Shown here: in pieces, positions 23,802-31,621 of the stretch
Layout of the letters: every line of letters begins with the position of its first letter
How positions within the stretch are numbered: position 1 is the stretch's first letter
Source of the DNA: TOLSYN sp963849065
GTDB lineage: Bacteria; Acidobacteriota; Terriglobia; Terriglobales; Acidobacteriaceae
Length of the DNA stretch: 64,000 bases
Direction of reading: 5' to 3'
Assembly: GCA_963849065.1 (NCBI GenBank)
Contig: CAWKFM010000005.1
Coordinates: forward strand, 1,922,001 to 1,986,000
Translations under genes and position numbers: made by a program
The notes under the pieces: generated by a model
Told to the model about the DNA's origin: nothing
Databases searched by the model: none
What the model saw: the letters and a program-made list of their open reading frames with translations, nothing else

Positions 23802-26233
23802 ACAATCTCCAGTGAAGTACGGACATTCAGAACATTGCCGGAAGTGGCGAGTGCTTCGCGCTTGGCAAAGGCCAATTCCGCATCTTCCAGAAGACGCATC
23901 TCAAACAGCGCCATCAAGAACGAAAGTGTGGACTCTGCGCCCTGGTTCTCATTGACACGGTCAGGATGCAACCCATCGCGGCATCCCCCTGTACTTGAGT
24001 CGTACAGCACAATCTGGAGATCGTTGTCGCCAAGGAACCAGTTAAATGCCGACCACGCATCTTTCAGCCAACGATCATCGGCGGTTGCACGGAAGGCCTG
24101 CAGGCAAGCCGATACGGTTGCTCCGGCTTCGACGGGTTGCTGATCGAAGCGCGCCTTCTCGCCACCTTTACGATGGAAGCCTTGCGATCCGATGGGCACA
24201 AAATGCCCCTTCATTTCACAACGCTGCATGGTCAGGATCCAGTCCAGGGATTCCAGGCCGGCCGTCAGCATCACTTTGTCCGAGGTACGCACGGCGCAGG
24301 CAATCAGCGCCTGCGGCAATCGGGCGTTCGAGTAAGCGAGGACATCTTCGAACCAGTGCCACCCTGTCGAGTGGTTGGAAGCGTAAATGTCGAGCAAACG
24401 GTGCGTCAGTTTGTCCATGGTTTGCAAAGCCGCCCTGTCTCCTGGGAATCCATTCAGATACTCTTGCAACCCCAGGGCAGAGAAGGCCATGGCGCGAGGA
24501 CTTTCGAAGTTGAGGATTGCCGGAAGAGCTGATTCGAACAGCCGTCCTGCCGTGCCACGCAGATCCGCTAACTTGGAGCGCCCCAGAACAGTTCCCAGTC
24601 CCCACAATGACCGCCCATGACTGTCCTCAGATCCTTCTTTTTCGAGCCACTGACGTTCGTAGCTCAGGAAGTTCCTAAACCGTCCCGTCGCTGGATTAAA
24701 TGCGTGCCATAGAAAGGCGAGATAGCGCGACGCCAGGTTCGCCGACTCAGAGAGCGCGGTCACTCCGAGTTGTTCCATCAATACGGCCACGATCAACGCC
24801 CGCGCATTGTCGTCGGTCGCGTAGCCTTCGCCGTAATTCGGGACTGAAAACACGGCGTGCTGCAAAAGACCTGTCTGGTCGGTCATCCGATGGAGGTGAC
24901 AGAGCTTGATCGCGGGGAGCCTGTCCAGCGTTCTCACGGCATTCAAGTCTGAGAAGGCAACGCGCGGAGTAAGCATACGGTCGGTGCGGGCGCGTACAAA
25001 TGTACTCATGTAGGACTCTGCCGCTTTGCTCCAGACCGTATCCCGCCCATAGAGGTAAGCGCGCTTGCGCATTGCATGGCGCGCTACTTCATTGTCCAGA
25101 AGTTCGATTGCGGCGGTCGCGATTGCAACAGGGTCCTCAAACGGGACAAGAACTCCGCGCCCATCGGCCAGCAGTTCGGCGGCATGCCAGTACGGGGTTG
25201 AAATGATCGCCTTGCCTGCGCCCAGCGCATAGGCCAGGGTGCCGGAGACGGCTTGGGCCTCGTGGCGATACGGGGTGATGTAAATGTCAGCCGAGCCGAC
25301 AAACTGCGCCATCTCCTCCGGAGTAACGAAGCGGTTATGAAAAATCACGTTGCGTTCGACGCCAAGCTTCCTCGCCAGGGCCTGAAGTTGAAGCCGGTAC
25401 TGGTCGCCCTCACGGCGCCGGATATGGGGATGGGTCGCGCCCACTATCACGTATACCGCCTCGGGGTATTCAGCGACGATGCGCGGCAGGGCTTCGATCA
25501 CGCGCTCAATGCCCTTGTTCGGCGACAGCAGCCCGAAAGTGAGGAGTACCGCCTTGCCTTCTGTTCCCGAGGAATCTTTGTAATAGTTGGGATCTCCGAA
25601 TGGAAGGTCGGGCACACCATGTGGGATCACATCGATCTTTTCCTCGGGGACGCCAAACACTTCCTGCAAAAGCTGCGCGGAATGCTCGCTCATCACAATC
25701 AATCGGTCGGAAAGAGCGGCAATCTCGTCCATAACGATGCGTTGATTCGCGTCAGGCTCGCGGAGTACCGTGTGCAACGTCGTCACCACCGGCATCTTCA
25801 GGCGTCGAAGCAGGCGCAGAATATGGCTTCCGGCTGGGCCTCCGAAGATGCCGTATTCGTGTTGCAGGCAGACCAGATCAACATTGCTGAAGTTCAAGAA
25901 GTCCGCGGCATCCTCGTACGAAGACGGGTCGCCTTCCATCAATTCGAATCGGACGCGCGGTGGATAGCTGTAGTGCGATCCGGGATCGTTGACCGGAACG
26001 GCCATGATCTGTACGGATTGATACTCTGTGCCGATTGCGTCGCATAAGTCTGTAGTGAAGGTTGCGATTCCACACTGCCGCGGCAGATAGTTGCCTATCA
26101 CTGCAATACGGCTTGGCAGCGAAGCGCTAGTCTTGATCCGCAACGTCGCCGCAATTTTTTCTTCGAGCATCAGCGTACGCGCTTTGAGCCGGGCCAGTGG
26201 ACCGCTCAGCGATGCACTCTCCTGAAACTGCAT
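23798..26233 (-). CDS. GT4-type glycosyltransferase fused to an all-helical domain
   Basis: 811 residues from the Met at 26233 with AAGGAGC upstream; an upstream in-frame start at 26248 is less likely. Residues about 40-420 are a GT-B enzyme: NYLPRQCGIATFTTDL, CLQHEYGIFGG, LTFGLLSPNKGIERVI, and YRHEAQAVSGTLAYALGAGK with the nucleotide-sugar site. Residues about 450-800 form an (alpha/alpha)-barrel-like region (GYATDDNARALIVAV, GRSLWGLGTVLG, QPVEAGATVSACLQAF), as in six-hairpin glycosidases. Pairing with GH130 suggests build and recycle steps of one mannoside-type glycan. Confidence 0.87.
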   Translation of the reverse strand: MQFQESASLSGPLARLKARTLMLEEKIAATLRIKTSASLPSRIAVIGNYLPRQCGIATFTTDLCDAIGTEYQSVQIMAVPVNDPGSHYSYPPRVRFELMEGDPSSYEDAADFLNFSNVDLVCLQHEYGIFGGPAGSHILRLLRRLKMPVVTTLHTVLREPDANQRIVMDEIAALSDRLIVMSEHSAQLLQEVFGVPEEKIDVIPHGVPDLPFGDPNYYKDSSGTEGKAVLLTFGLLSPNKGIERVIEALPRIVAEYPEAVYVIVGATHPHIRRREGDQYRLQLQALARKLGVERNVIFHNRFVTPEEMAQFVGSADIYITPYRHEAQAVSGTLAYALGAGKAIISTPYWHAAELLADGRGVLVPFEDPVAIATAAIELLDNEVARHAMRKRAYLYGRDTVWSKAAESYMSTFVRARTDRMLTPRVAFSDLNAVRTLDRLPAIKLCHLHRMTDQTGLLQHAVFSVPNYGEGYATDDNARALIVAVLMEQLGVTALSESANLASRYLAFLWHAFNPATGRFRNFLSYERQWLEKEGSEDSHGRSLWGLGTVLGRSKLADLRGTAGRLFESALPAILNFESPRAMAFSALGLQEYLNGFPGDRAALQTMDKLTHRLLDIYASNHSTGWHWFEDVLAYSNARLPQALIACAVRTSDKVMLTAGLESLDWILTMQRCEMKGHFVPIGSQGFHRKGGEKARFDQQPVEAGATVSACLQAFRATADDRWLKDAWSAFNWFLGDNDLQIVLYDSSTGGCRDGLHPDRVNENQGAESTLSFLMALFEMRLLEDAELAFAKREALATSGNVLNVRTSLEIV

Positions 26234-26249
26234 GGATTGCTCCTTCACA

Positions 26250-26393
26250 CTAGCCGCGGCGTCCGGTGATCAGGTTGTAGATCAGGACGCAGAGCGCCAC
26301 GACCAGCAGGATGTGGATGAGGCCTCCGGCAAGGTGAAGGCTGAAACCTAAGAGCCAGAGAACGAGAAGAACTACGAAAATTGTCCAAAGCAT
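26250..26393 (-). CDS. lmo0937-type (DUF5670) small membrane protein
   Basis: 47 residues: MLWTIFVVLLVLWLLGFSLH, a short loop AGGLIH, a second helix and a basic end GRRG. This is the lmo0937 family of two-helix membrane peptides common in stress-related loci. AGGGAG lies just upstream. A frameshifted relative is at 36897-37037. Confidence 0.85.
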   Translation of the reverse strand: MLWTIFVVLLVLWLLGFSLHLAGGLIHILLVVALCVLIYNLITGRRG

Positions 26394-26419
26394 AGGGAGC
26401 CTCTCTTTATACGGTGGGC

Positions 26420-26445
26420 ACCCGGGACTTTACCAGCTCCCGGGT
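26420..26445 (-). terminator. Hairpin after the SYLF gene
   Basis: ACCCGGGA / TCCCGGGT 8-bp stem with a 10-nt loop between the SYLF gene and the lmo0937-type gene. No U-run, so termination is uncertain. Confidence 0.45.
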
Positions 26446-26471
26446 ACACACGCGCCCTTGAAAACTGTTGG

Positions 26472-27161
26472 CTATTTTGCGGCGCGGGCCTGGGCCTTGG
26501 CTTCGCGGATTGCGGTAAGGAACGGCTCGGCAGCGGCGGGAACGGCTACCTTGCCGTTCAGTACTGCGCGGCTCGAGACATGGCGTCCGTAGAAGCCTTC
26601 CATGGAATCGTCATCGCGGCGAATCGAGGCACCATCAATGGTGAGCCCGGCAAAGGCGCCCTTGGCGCGGGAGTAGGTCAGGATTTCGGTATTCAGCTTC
26701 CAGTCGGTGTCGGCGGAAGCATGACGGCCTACGGGGCCGGCTGCGGCCGAGGCGTCGGCTCCGAGTTCGAATTTGCTGGAGAGCAGGCGCTGCATGCCGC
26801 GCTCATCCTGGATGATCATGACCAGGTCGATGCCTTCGATTCCGATCTGCAATCCCCAGTTGCCGCCGGTGATGGCGAAGAATGCGGGAGCGCTCCATCC
26901 GTCGGCGGTGCGGCAGGTGGCGACACCGCGGCCATTTTCAGCACCGAAGACAAAGCCGCCCTTAAGCATGTGCGGCACCACGGCGATGCACTTGGCGTGC
27001 TCGAGGACTTCTTCGGGGATGCCCTTATCGGGCGCGCTCATGATCTCGCTGATGACTCTTCCGGCTTTATCCAGGCGTTCGGTGGATGCTTCGCGGTGGG
27101 ACTCGGCCAGGCCCATGCTGGTGAGACTTAGCAGTGCGACGAATATCGTAAATTTCTTCAA
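26472..27161 (-). CDS. Secreted SYLF-domain (YSC84-like) protein
   Basis: 229 residues from a TTG at 27161 preceded by AGAGG; this start gives a clean signal peptide (LKKFTIFVALLSLTSMGLA). The SYLF lipid-binding domain follows: CIAVVPHMLKGGFVFGAENG, SAPAFFAITGGNWGLQIG, VMIIQDERGMQRLLSSKFEL, and the terminal SRAKGAFAGLTIDGASI. The family binds phosphoinositides in eukaryotes; bacterial members are periplasmic with unclear roles. A perfect TGAGC dyad lies about 100 bp upstream. Confidence 0.9.
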   Translation of the reverse strand: MKKFTIFVALLSLTSMGLAESHREASTERLDKAGRVISEIMSAPDKGIPEEVLEHAKCIAVVPHMLKGGFVFGAENGRGVATCRTADGWSAPAFFAITGGNWGLQIGIEGIDLVMIIQDERGMQRLLSSKFELGADASAAAGPVGRHASADTDWKLNTEILTYSRAKGAFAGLTIDGASIRRDDDSMEGFYGRHVSSRAVLNGKVAVPAAAEPFLTAIREAKAQARAAK

Positions 27162-27262
27162 GGTGTTGCCTCTGTTTTCTACCCCTGCACGGCATCTCTG
27201 CTTCCATCGCATTGGCAGCGTGGTGAGGTAGTTCCACCTTAGCGGCTTGCGAAAGGGGAGTC

Positions 27263-27278
27263 TGAGCTATAGTGCTCA
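27263..27278. promoter_or_regulatory. TGAGC-N6-GCTCA dyad, copy upstream of SYLF gene
   Basis: TGAGCTATAGTGCTCA, perfect arms, 102 bp before the SYLF start. The core TATAGT is the same as in the degenerate copy at 18833. Confidence 0.6.
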
Positions 27279-27510
27279 TGGTGGCGAAGGTATCTTGGAC
27301 AAGAGATTTCCGATGGCTGCAAAGTCCCCCCTAAAAGTGAACCGTGAAGAAAGCGGGACTGAGGGCGACCGCCGTTAGGCTTCATCGATTACAGCGGCGA
27401 CGGCATGCAGGTGCACAGCTCGCTAGTCAGCGTCGTGCTGCACGATTAGTGTTACCCCTTAGTGTTGACGCCGATTTCCCTGCTTCAGCAAAAACAGTTG
27501 CCTTTTCGCG

Positions 27511-27610
27511 AGTGTATCGGATTGCTCAGCGGGCCACCTGGAGAGATGGGACACTGAAATGGCGAGCGCCAATTGAAGGTCTCACGGGTGTTCGCTGGAG
27601 GATTGCTTTG
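27511..27610 (+). repeat. Duplicated leader segment, short copy C (dyad 27513-27528)
   Basis: TGTATCGGATTGCTCA is followed by GGGACACT, AAATG and GCGAGCGCCA in the same order as in copies at 9368 and 28753. Similarity fades after about 70 bp. It ends at the TTG start of the poly-His peptide. Confidence 0.55.
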
Positions 27611-27733
27611 AAGAAATCAATGATCGCCCTACTGGCTGGTGTCCTGATGCTGAGCGCCGCGATGCCGGCCTTCGCATACCATGGACATCACCACCACCAT
27701 CATCATCACGACACCATCGTCATCAGGCCGTAG
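27608..27733 (+). CDS. Secreted poly-histidine peptide
   Basis: 41 residues from TTG with GGAGG 6 nt upstream. A standard signal peptide (LKKSMIALLAGVLMLSAA, cleaved near AFA) leaves a mature peptide of about 18 residues: YHGHHHHHHHHDTIVIRP, with nine His. It should bind Ni, Zn or Cu in the periplasm; this is inferred from composition. Preceded by leader copy C with a TGAGC half-site and followed by a hairpin. Confidence 0.6.
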   Translation: MKKSMIALLAGVLMLSAAMPAFAYHGHHHHHHHHDTIVIRP

Positions 27734-27784
27734 ACACCATTCGTGCGCTGCGCTCCCCTTGACCAAAACTTGCAGGGACTAAAG

Positions 27785-27807
27785 ATCCTTCCGCCTGGCG
27801 GAGGGAT
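27785..27807 (+). terminator. Hairpin after the poly-His gene
   Basis: ATCCTTCCGCC pairs with the following GGCGGAGGGAT in a tight stem, followed by TTTCTG. Probably a weak terminator. Confidence 0.45.
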
Positions 27808-27986
27808 TTCTGCATCTGGCGGCATGCAGACTGCATGAAAACGTGCAGGAGAAACAGGAAACGCCCTGTCTCTTCTGCACGACCCCTTTCCGTTACATCA
27901 TCGATTTTTCTCTCGCCGTCGGCTCCCCGACCCACGACATAGAGGGGTAAGCGATGGCGCCGGTAACCGCCGGACAAGGTGGCGCA

Positions 27987-28193
27987 TCAAGCCACGTGAT
28001 TGCCGGATCTAGTACCCTCTGGAACGAGCTTTTTGGCGAATCCAAGGGCGTTCATAGAATGCTCAAGTGCCTGCTTGCTGAGTTCGTGAGCGGTCAGTTG
28101 ATCACCCTTTTTATGAGCTGCGGCTGCCGTTGTATGTGCGTGGATGGCAAGGTTGTGCAGCTCTGCGGCTCGATTATGTATACTCTGCGGCAT
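27987..28193 (-). CDS. Conserved small His/Ala-rich helical protein
   Basis: 68 residues with AAGGAG 6 nt before the ATG. Two helices: AAELHNLAIHAHTTAAAAHK and DQLTAHELSKQALEHSMNAL. Small proteins with ERAAELHN... and a GDxLTxHELSKQA motif occur widely; function unknown. It lies 31 bp after the stress-protein gene and is probably in its operon. Confidence 0.75.
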   Translation of the reverse strand: MPQSIHNRAAELHNLAIHAHTTAAAAHKKGDQLTAHELSKQALEHSMNALGFAKKLVPEGTRSGNHVA

Positions 28194-28224
28194 CGTCTTC
28201 TCCTTAACTGTGCTGCCCTGGAAG

Positions 28225-28755
28225 CTAGCTCACCAAAGCAGGCTCGCCATGCACCGTATAGGCGCGGTGTTCCGTTCCTTCGATGATTCCCTTTGCCGTG
28301 GCCACGGCATCCTGCGAGCCGTGAACGATAAGCACGAACTTGTCGGTCTTCAGCGCAAGCTCGTATTCGACAATGCTGTCTTTCGGAATACCTATGCTGG
28401 CCAAGCCCCCTCCGATTGCTCCCAGGCCTCCGACGACCGCGGCACCTTCAAGACCGCCCACGATCCAGGCCACCAGCGGCCCAGCCACCAGCACCGGACC
28501 GATGCCCGGGATCGCAAACAGCGCAGACCCAAACAGCAGTCCCCAGAATCCGCCCCAGAAGGCGCCCATTTTGCCCCAGTATTTCATCCGGTCGCCCGTG
28601 TTGTAATAGCCGACAACGTGCTCATCGGTATGCTGATCTTTACCCGCGATCGACAGGGTCTTCATGTCAACGCCAGCTTCTTGCAGACTTTTGACAGCCT
28701 GCTCTGCCTGCTCGTGCGTATCGTAAATGGCCACAACGGAATTACGGTCGGTCAT
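28225..28755 (-). CDS. General-stress-type membrane protein (GSP17M-like / DUF1269-like)
   Basis: 176 residues from the Met at 28755 with CTGGAG upstream; the frame stays open for 60 codons through the leader, but no good upstream start exists except a GTG at 28935. N-terminal SVVAIYDTHEQAEQAVKSLQ resembles the general stress protein 17M fold. A Gly/Ala-rich double membrane segment (GAFWGGFWGLLFGSALF, then GAAVVGGLGAIGGGLASIG) follows. The end FVLIVHGSQDAVATAKGIIE is an alpha/beta element. Leader carries the TGAGC-type dyad. Confidence 0.8.
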   Translation of the reverse strand: MTDRNSVVAIYDTHEQAEQAVKSLQEAGVDMKTLSIAGKDQHTDEHVVGYYNTGDRMKYWGKMGAFWGGFWGLLFGSALFAIPGIGPVLVAGPLVAWIVGGLEGAAVVGGLGAIGGGLASIGIPKDSIVEYELALKTDKFVLIVHGSQDAVATAKGIIEGTEHRAYTVHGEPALVS

Positions 28756-28936
28756 TGCTATCTCCAGTTTCCTTGGGTGAACGAACATGATGGTCAAGCT
28801 GCCGCTCCAGTAGTCGCGTTTGCAGCCGCGGAAGAACTTTACAGGCAAGCCACCAATGGCGCTCGCACATTTGAGTGTCCCATCACTCAATCTGTCGCGC
28901 TGAGCAATCCGATACAGTCGCGGAGATGCAACCACG
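28753..28936 (-). repeat. Duplicated leader segment, copy B (dyad 28901-28916)
   Basis: Complement of this stretch aligns gap-free with 9368-9551. The dyad reads TGTATCGGATTGCTCA on the minus strand. It lies between the stress-protein gene and the divergent Crp/Fnr gene at 29045, so it could serve both. Confidence 0.6.
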
Positions 28937-29044
28937 CAATACTCAGGAATAATAATTTCCGAGGGTGAGCCAGATTGACCATCGCGGCCGTCGCAGAGTG
29001 AATAAGCTGGCTATCGAGAATGTCGCCGCTCCAAGGAGTCATCT

Positions 29045-29698
29045 ATGGCTGAAAAAGATCTTCTTGCGTTTAACTTGCTAGGTTCATCCAAGAGCATTGG
29101 CACTCAATCAACCACTCAGGAATATCGAAGCGGAGAGGCCATCTTTGAACAAGGCGATAAAGCCGATGCCCTCTTTTACATCAAGGACGGTAATGCCAAG
29201 TTGACCGTCGTCTCAAAGACAGGAAAAAAGGCGGTCATTGCGATTCTGCGGTGCGGCGACTTTTTTGGTGAGGGCTGCCTCACGGGTGAATCGGTACGCT
29301 CTTCGACCGCGAAGGCGATTCGTCACTCCACAATCACGAAGGTGAAACGGCAAGCCATCGTTCGCATCCTTAAACAAGAACCGGCGTTCGCAAAGCTCTT
29401 CATTTCGCATCTGCTGTTTCGCATTGGGCGGGTTGAAGAAGACTTAGTGGATCAGGTCTGCAGTTCCAGCGAGAAGCGACTGGCTAGAATTCTGCTCCTG
29501 CTATCCGATTACGGGATGGAAGCCCAACCGGATTTGGCTCTTCCGAAAGTTGACCAGGAAACGCTTGCGGAAATGGTGGGCACCACGCGCTCCAGGGTGA
29601 GCTACTTCATGAACCGCTTCCGGGAGATGGGATTCATCGACTACAACGGCAGCCTGCACGTGAACAAAGCGCTGCACACATTTCTCCTTGACGGCTAA
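29045..29698 (+). CDS. Crp/Fnr-family transcriptional regulator, copy B
   Basis: 217 residues with AAGGAG upstream. Cyclic-nucleotide-binding fold at about 20-135 (ALFYIKDGNAKLTVVSKTGK, DFFGEGCLTGE); winged helix at about 150-215 with ETLAEMVGTTRSRVSYFMNR and FREMGFIDYNG. The recognition helix is almost that of the regulator at 8429 (Arg-Ser-Arg-Val followed by aromatics). The cNMP phosphate-binding Arg is not obvious, so the ligand is uncertain. Its promoter region holds leader copy B. Confidence 0.92.
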   Translation: MAEKDLLAFNLLGSSKSIGTQSTTQEYRSGEAIFEQGDKADALFYIKDGNAKLTVVSKTGKKAVIAILRCGDFFGEGCLTGESVRSSTAKAIRHSTITKVKRQAIVRILKQEPAFAKLFISHLLFRIGRVEEDLVDQVCSSSEKRLARILLLLSDYGMEAQPDLALPKVDQETLAEMVGTTRSRVSYFMNRFREMGFIDYNGSLHVNKALHTFLLDG

Positions 29699-29724
29699 GA
29701 ACTCCTGCATCCTTGCCGCACCAG

Positions 29725-29740
29725 TGAGCCGGATTGCTCA
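29725..29740. promoter_or_regulatory. TGAGC-N6-GCTCA dyad, perfect arms
   Basis: TGAGCCGGATTGCTCA joins the perfect left arm with the CGGATTGCTCA right part of the leader copies, linking both site variants. It is 35 bp before the small frame at 29775 and 27 bp after the regulator stop. Confidence 0.6.
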
Positions 29741-29774
29741 GAAGTCCTCATTCTGACTCGATAAGGTTTTTGAT

Positions 29775-29945
29775 ATGAGAGATTTACTCAGAACGATAAT
29801 TTACGAGCTGCTCACGCCAACGCCCTTGCCGTTGCTGCAACGGGCGCTCGAACTGAGCCTCAGCGCCACCTGTTTTTTGTCTGCTTACGCTTTCAGCCGC
29901 AGGTGCCAGAAACGGTGTCCGGCCCCGAATCCTACAAAGTTATAA
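29775..29945 (+). CDS. Possible 56-residue protein
   Basis: ATG frame directly after a perfect TGAGC dyad. MRDLLRTIIYELLTPTPLPL then a moderately hydrophobic helix and a Cys/Arg-rich end (SRRCQKRCPAPN). Ribosome site is weak (AAGG). No family recognised; supported by site context only. Confidence 0.35.
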   Translation: MRDLLRTIIYELLTPTPLPLLQRALELSLSATCFLSAYAFSRRCQKRCPAPNPTKL

Positions 29946-30160
29946 AAACGCTACCATGCTGTGCCACTGGGAGGAGTTGGGTGTGCTCGGACCAATCTAT
30001 GAATGGGTCAGCCAGGGCTGACAGGTTGGGAAATCGCCTGTGACTTGAACCTTGCCGAGAACACAGTTCAAGACCGCGTTTCCTGGTTGCTACAATTTCT
30101 CAACTTCCATACACGGGCCGCGCCGAATAACCGAGCGTAAGCCAGACACCGATGATGATC

Positions 30161-30176
30161 TGAGCACTATTGCTCC
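30161..30176. promoter_or_regulatory. TGAGC dyad, one-mismatch copy
   Basis: TGAGCACTATTGCTCC, left arm perfect, right arm 4 of 5. Confidence 0.5.
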
Positions 30177-30288
30177 AACGCTTCTACACCGACCCATCTT
30201 CACGCGGGCAGTACCTCGCCCCGTTACCGGTACGATCGAAGCAAGAAATGCCGAAAGACTGAGCCGCGCAACCACGATGTTTTACATG

Positions 30289-30304
30289 TGAGCTATCTTG
30301 CTCA
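30289..30304. promoter_or_regulatory. TGAGC-N6-GCTCA dyad upstream of the Thivi_2564 gene
   Basis: TGAGCTATCTTGCTCA, perfect arms, 180 bp before the start at 30484. Confidence 0.6.
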
Positions 30305-30483
30305 GCCCTAGAATGCCGCGCCTGTCATTCTCTAGCTGTCTGACTGTGTCGAAAGCGTGGAAGCTGCTAATTCGGGTTCCCAGCGCATCCAGCAAATTAA
30401 TGGCGGACGCGATACGAGCGAGACAGATGCAGGCATCAACTCCCGAATAAAAGGCGTTGGTCCGAAGAGGAGAGGTCGCAGAT

Positions 30484-30675
30484 ATGCCGTTAATTCAACT
30501 CGTAGAAGTTCTAATCGTCGTGGGTGTCCTGCTTTGGCTAGTGAATCGCTTCATTCCCATGCAGGCAACCATCAAGTCCATTCTGAATGCCGTTGTGGTC
30601 ATTGCTGTCGTCGTGTGGATTCTGAATGTTTCCGGGCTTCTTCATTCATTCTCTAATATCCGCATTGGCAAGTGA
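30484..30675 (+). CDS. Thivi_2564-type small membrane protein
   Basis: 63 residues with GGAGAGG upstream. Two membrane helices (LVEVLIVVGVLLWLVN and ILNAVVVIAVVVWILNV) joined by RFIPMQATIKS, the family's conserved loop. Function unknown; the family often sits with stress-response micro-proteins. Confidence 0.87.
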   Translation: MPLIQLVEVLIVVGVLLWLVNRFIPMQATIKSILNAVVVIAVVVWILNVSGLLHSFSNIRIGK

Positions 30676-30803
30676 CTCCCGACGGAGAAACCGGCGAAGG
30701 TTGCCGGGGGTACCACTCGCCTACCCCGGGCTGAACATCGAAGTCGGCGGCTATACGGACAATGCCGACATGCACGGAGGGGCAGCCTGCTTTTCCTCAT
30801 TAT

Positions 30804-30839
30804 CGGCGCGGGTCCACTCCGGACTCGCGCCGTTTTTTT
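30804..30839 (+). terminator. Rho-independent terminator after the Thivi_2564 gene
   Basis: CGGCGCG-GGTCC and GGAC-TCGCGCCG pair in a long GC stem with a small loop, followed by seven T. Confidence 0.8.
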
Positions 30840-30900
30840 GCCGGCGCAGTGTCATGTCAGAAAGCGCGTTCGGAAAATTCGCCGGAACATTCAGACGGTG

Positions 30901-30916
30901 TGAGCATTAATGCTCA
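30901..30916. promoter_or_regulatory. TGAGC-N6-GCTCA dyad upstream of DUF3309 copy 2
   Basis: TGAGCATTAATGCTCA is fully palindromic, core included, 108 bp before the DUF3309 start. Confidence 0.65.
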
Positions 30917-31024
30917 GACTCGCCGGAACATTCAGTGGGATCTTGCTGTAGGACTTATCCACGCAGCCCGCAGCAAGACATTACCGGGCAATCGATCAGG
31001 AATGATCTGGAAAAGGAGTCCGTG

Positions 31025-31180
31025 ATGATCGGAACTATATTGATCGTTATTTTGGTTTTGGCGCTTGTCGGCGCGCTGCCAAGCTGGCCACATAGCAGAA
31101 ACTGGGGATATGCCCCGACCGCAGGACTAGGCCTGGTTCTAGTCATCGTTCTCATTCTCGTCCTGCTCGGACGGATTTAA
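31025..31180 (+). CDS. DUF3309-type small membrane protein, copy 2
   Basis: 51 residues, differing at four positions (all in the polar loop region) from the copy at 5481. AAGGAG 6 nt upstream. The leader is also duplicated, and both copies have a perfect TGAGC dyad in front. Confidence 0.87.
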   Translation: MIGTILIVILVLALVGALPSWPHSRNWGYAPTAGLGLVLVIVLILVLLGRI

Positions 31181-31287
31181 ACCATGTGCCATCGGCAGAA
31201 CTCGCAGTTCTTACGAACGGTGAGTGAGGCCCGCGCATTCGCGTTGCAGATCATCGGGACCGGATCCCGAGGAACAAGGAACCTGAG

Positions 31288-31506
31288 ATGACGCACTTGA
31301 AACTGCAAGCAGCCCTCGATGAACTCGAACGGCTGTGCAGCACCCTTAAGGGATTCAAAGAGCGAAATGGTGGCGCGCTGCCCAATCCAGACAGTGACGC
31401 GGGTCGTGCACTTTCCTCATTGCAGACGTTCACCAGCGAATTACACAAATTGGACATTGGCAGAGTACTCGGGGAAAAGTCTAAAAGTTGGCGCAAATGG
31501 AGCTAG
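31288..31506 (+). CDS. Hypothetical small helical protein
   Basis: 72 residues with AAGGAA upstream. Amphipathic N-terminal helix (LKLQAALDELERLCSTLKGF), a Gly/Pro/Asp loop, then a second helix and a basic end. No signal peptide. Not recognised. Confidence 0.5.
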   Translation: MTHLKLQAALDELERLCSTLKGFKERNGGALPNPDSDAGRALSSLQTFTSELHKLDIGRVLGEKSKSWRKWS

Positions 31507-31621
31507 CGCTCGTCGAGGGCTGAAGCCGTTGGGGTTGCGACAACCACTGACGTGCAATCGTCTGGGAAGTTTTTCGCACAATGGTCGAGAATTTCGGGAT
31601 GAGGTCGCTCAAACAGCGCTG

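Larger units (their letters stand above)
29946..30483. other. Intergenic stretch with two TGAGC dyads
   Basis: I see no gene here. It holds TGAGCACTATTGCTCC (30161-30176, one arm base off) and TGAGCTATCTTGCTCA (30289-30304, perfect arms). A lost gene between the two sites is possible; frames here are short and show no familiar pattern. Confidence 0.5.
30676..31024. other. Intergenic region with terminator, dyad and duplicated DUF3309 leader
   Basis: No gene seen. Contents: a strong terminator (30804-30839), a perfect TGAGC dyad (30901-30916), and the leader (about 30957-31020) shared with the DUF3309 gene at 5481. Confidence 0.6.

Noticed and set aside
28087..28104. GTGAGCGGTCAGTTGATCAC near the small helical gene
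   Set aside because: Does not keep the 5-6-5 geometry and lies inside a coding region.
27954..28286. 110-codon plus-strand frame opposite the small helical protein
   Set aside because: No ribosome site; the minus-strand gene has a strong one and a recurring family pattern.
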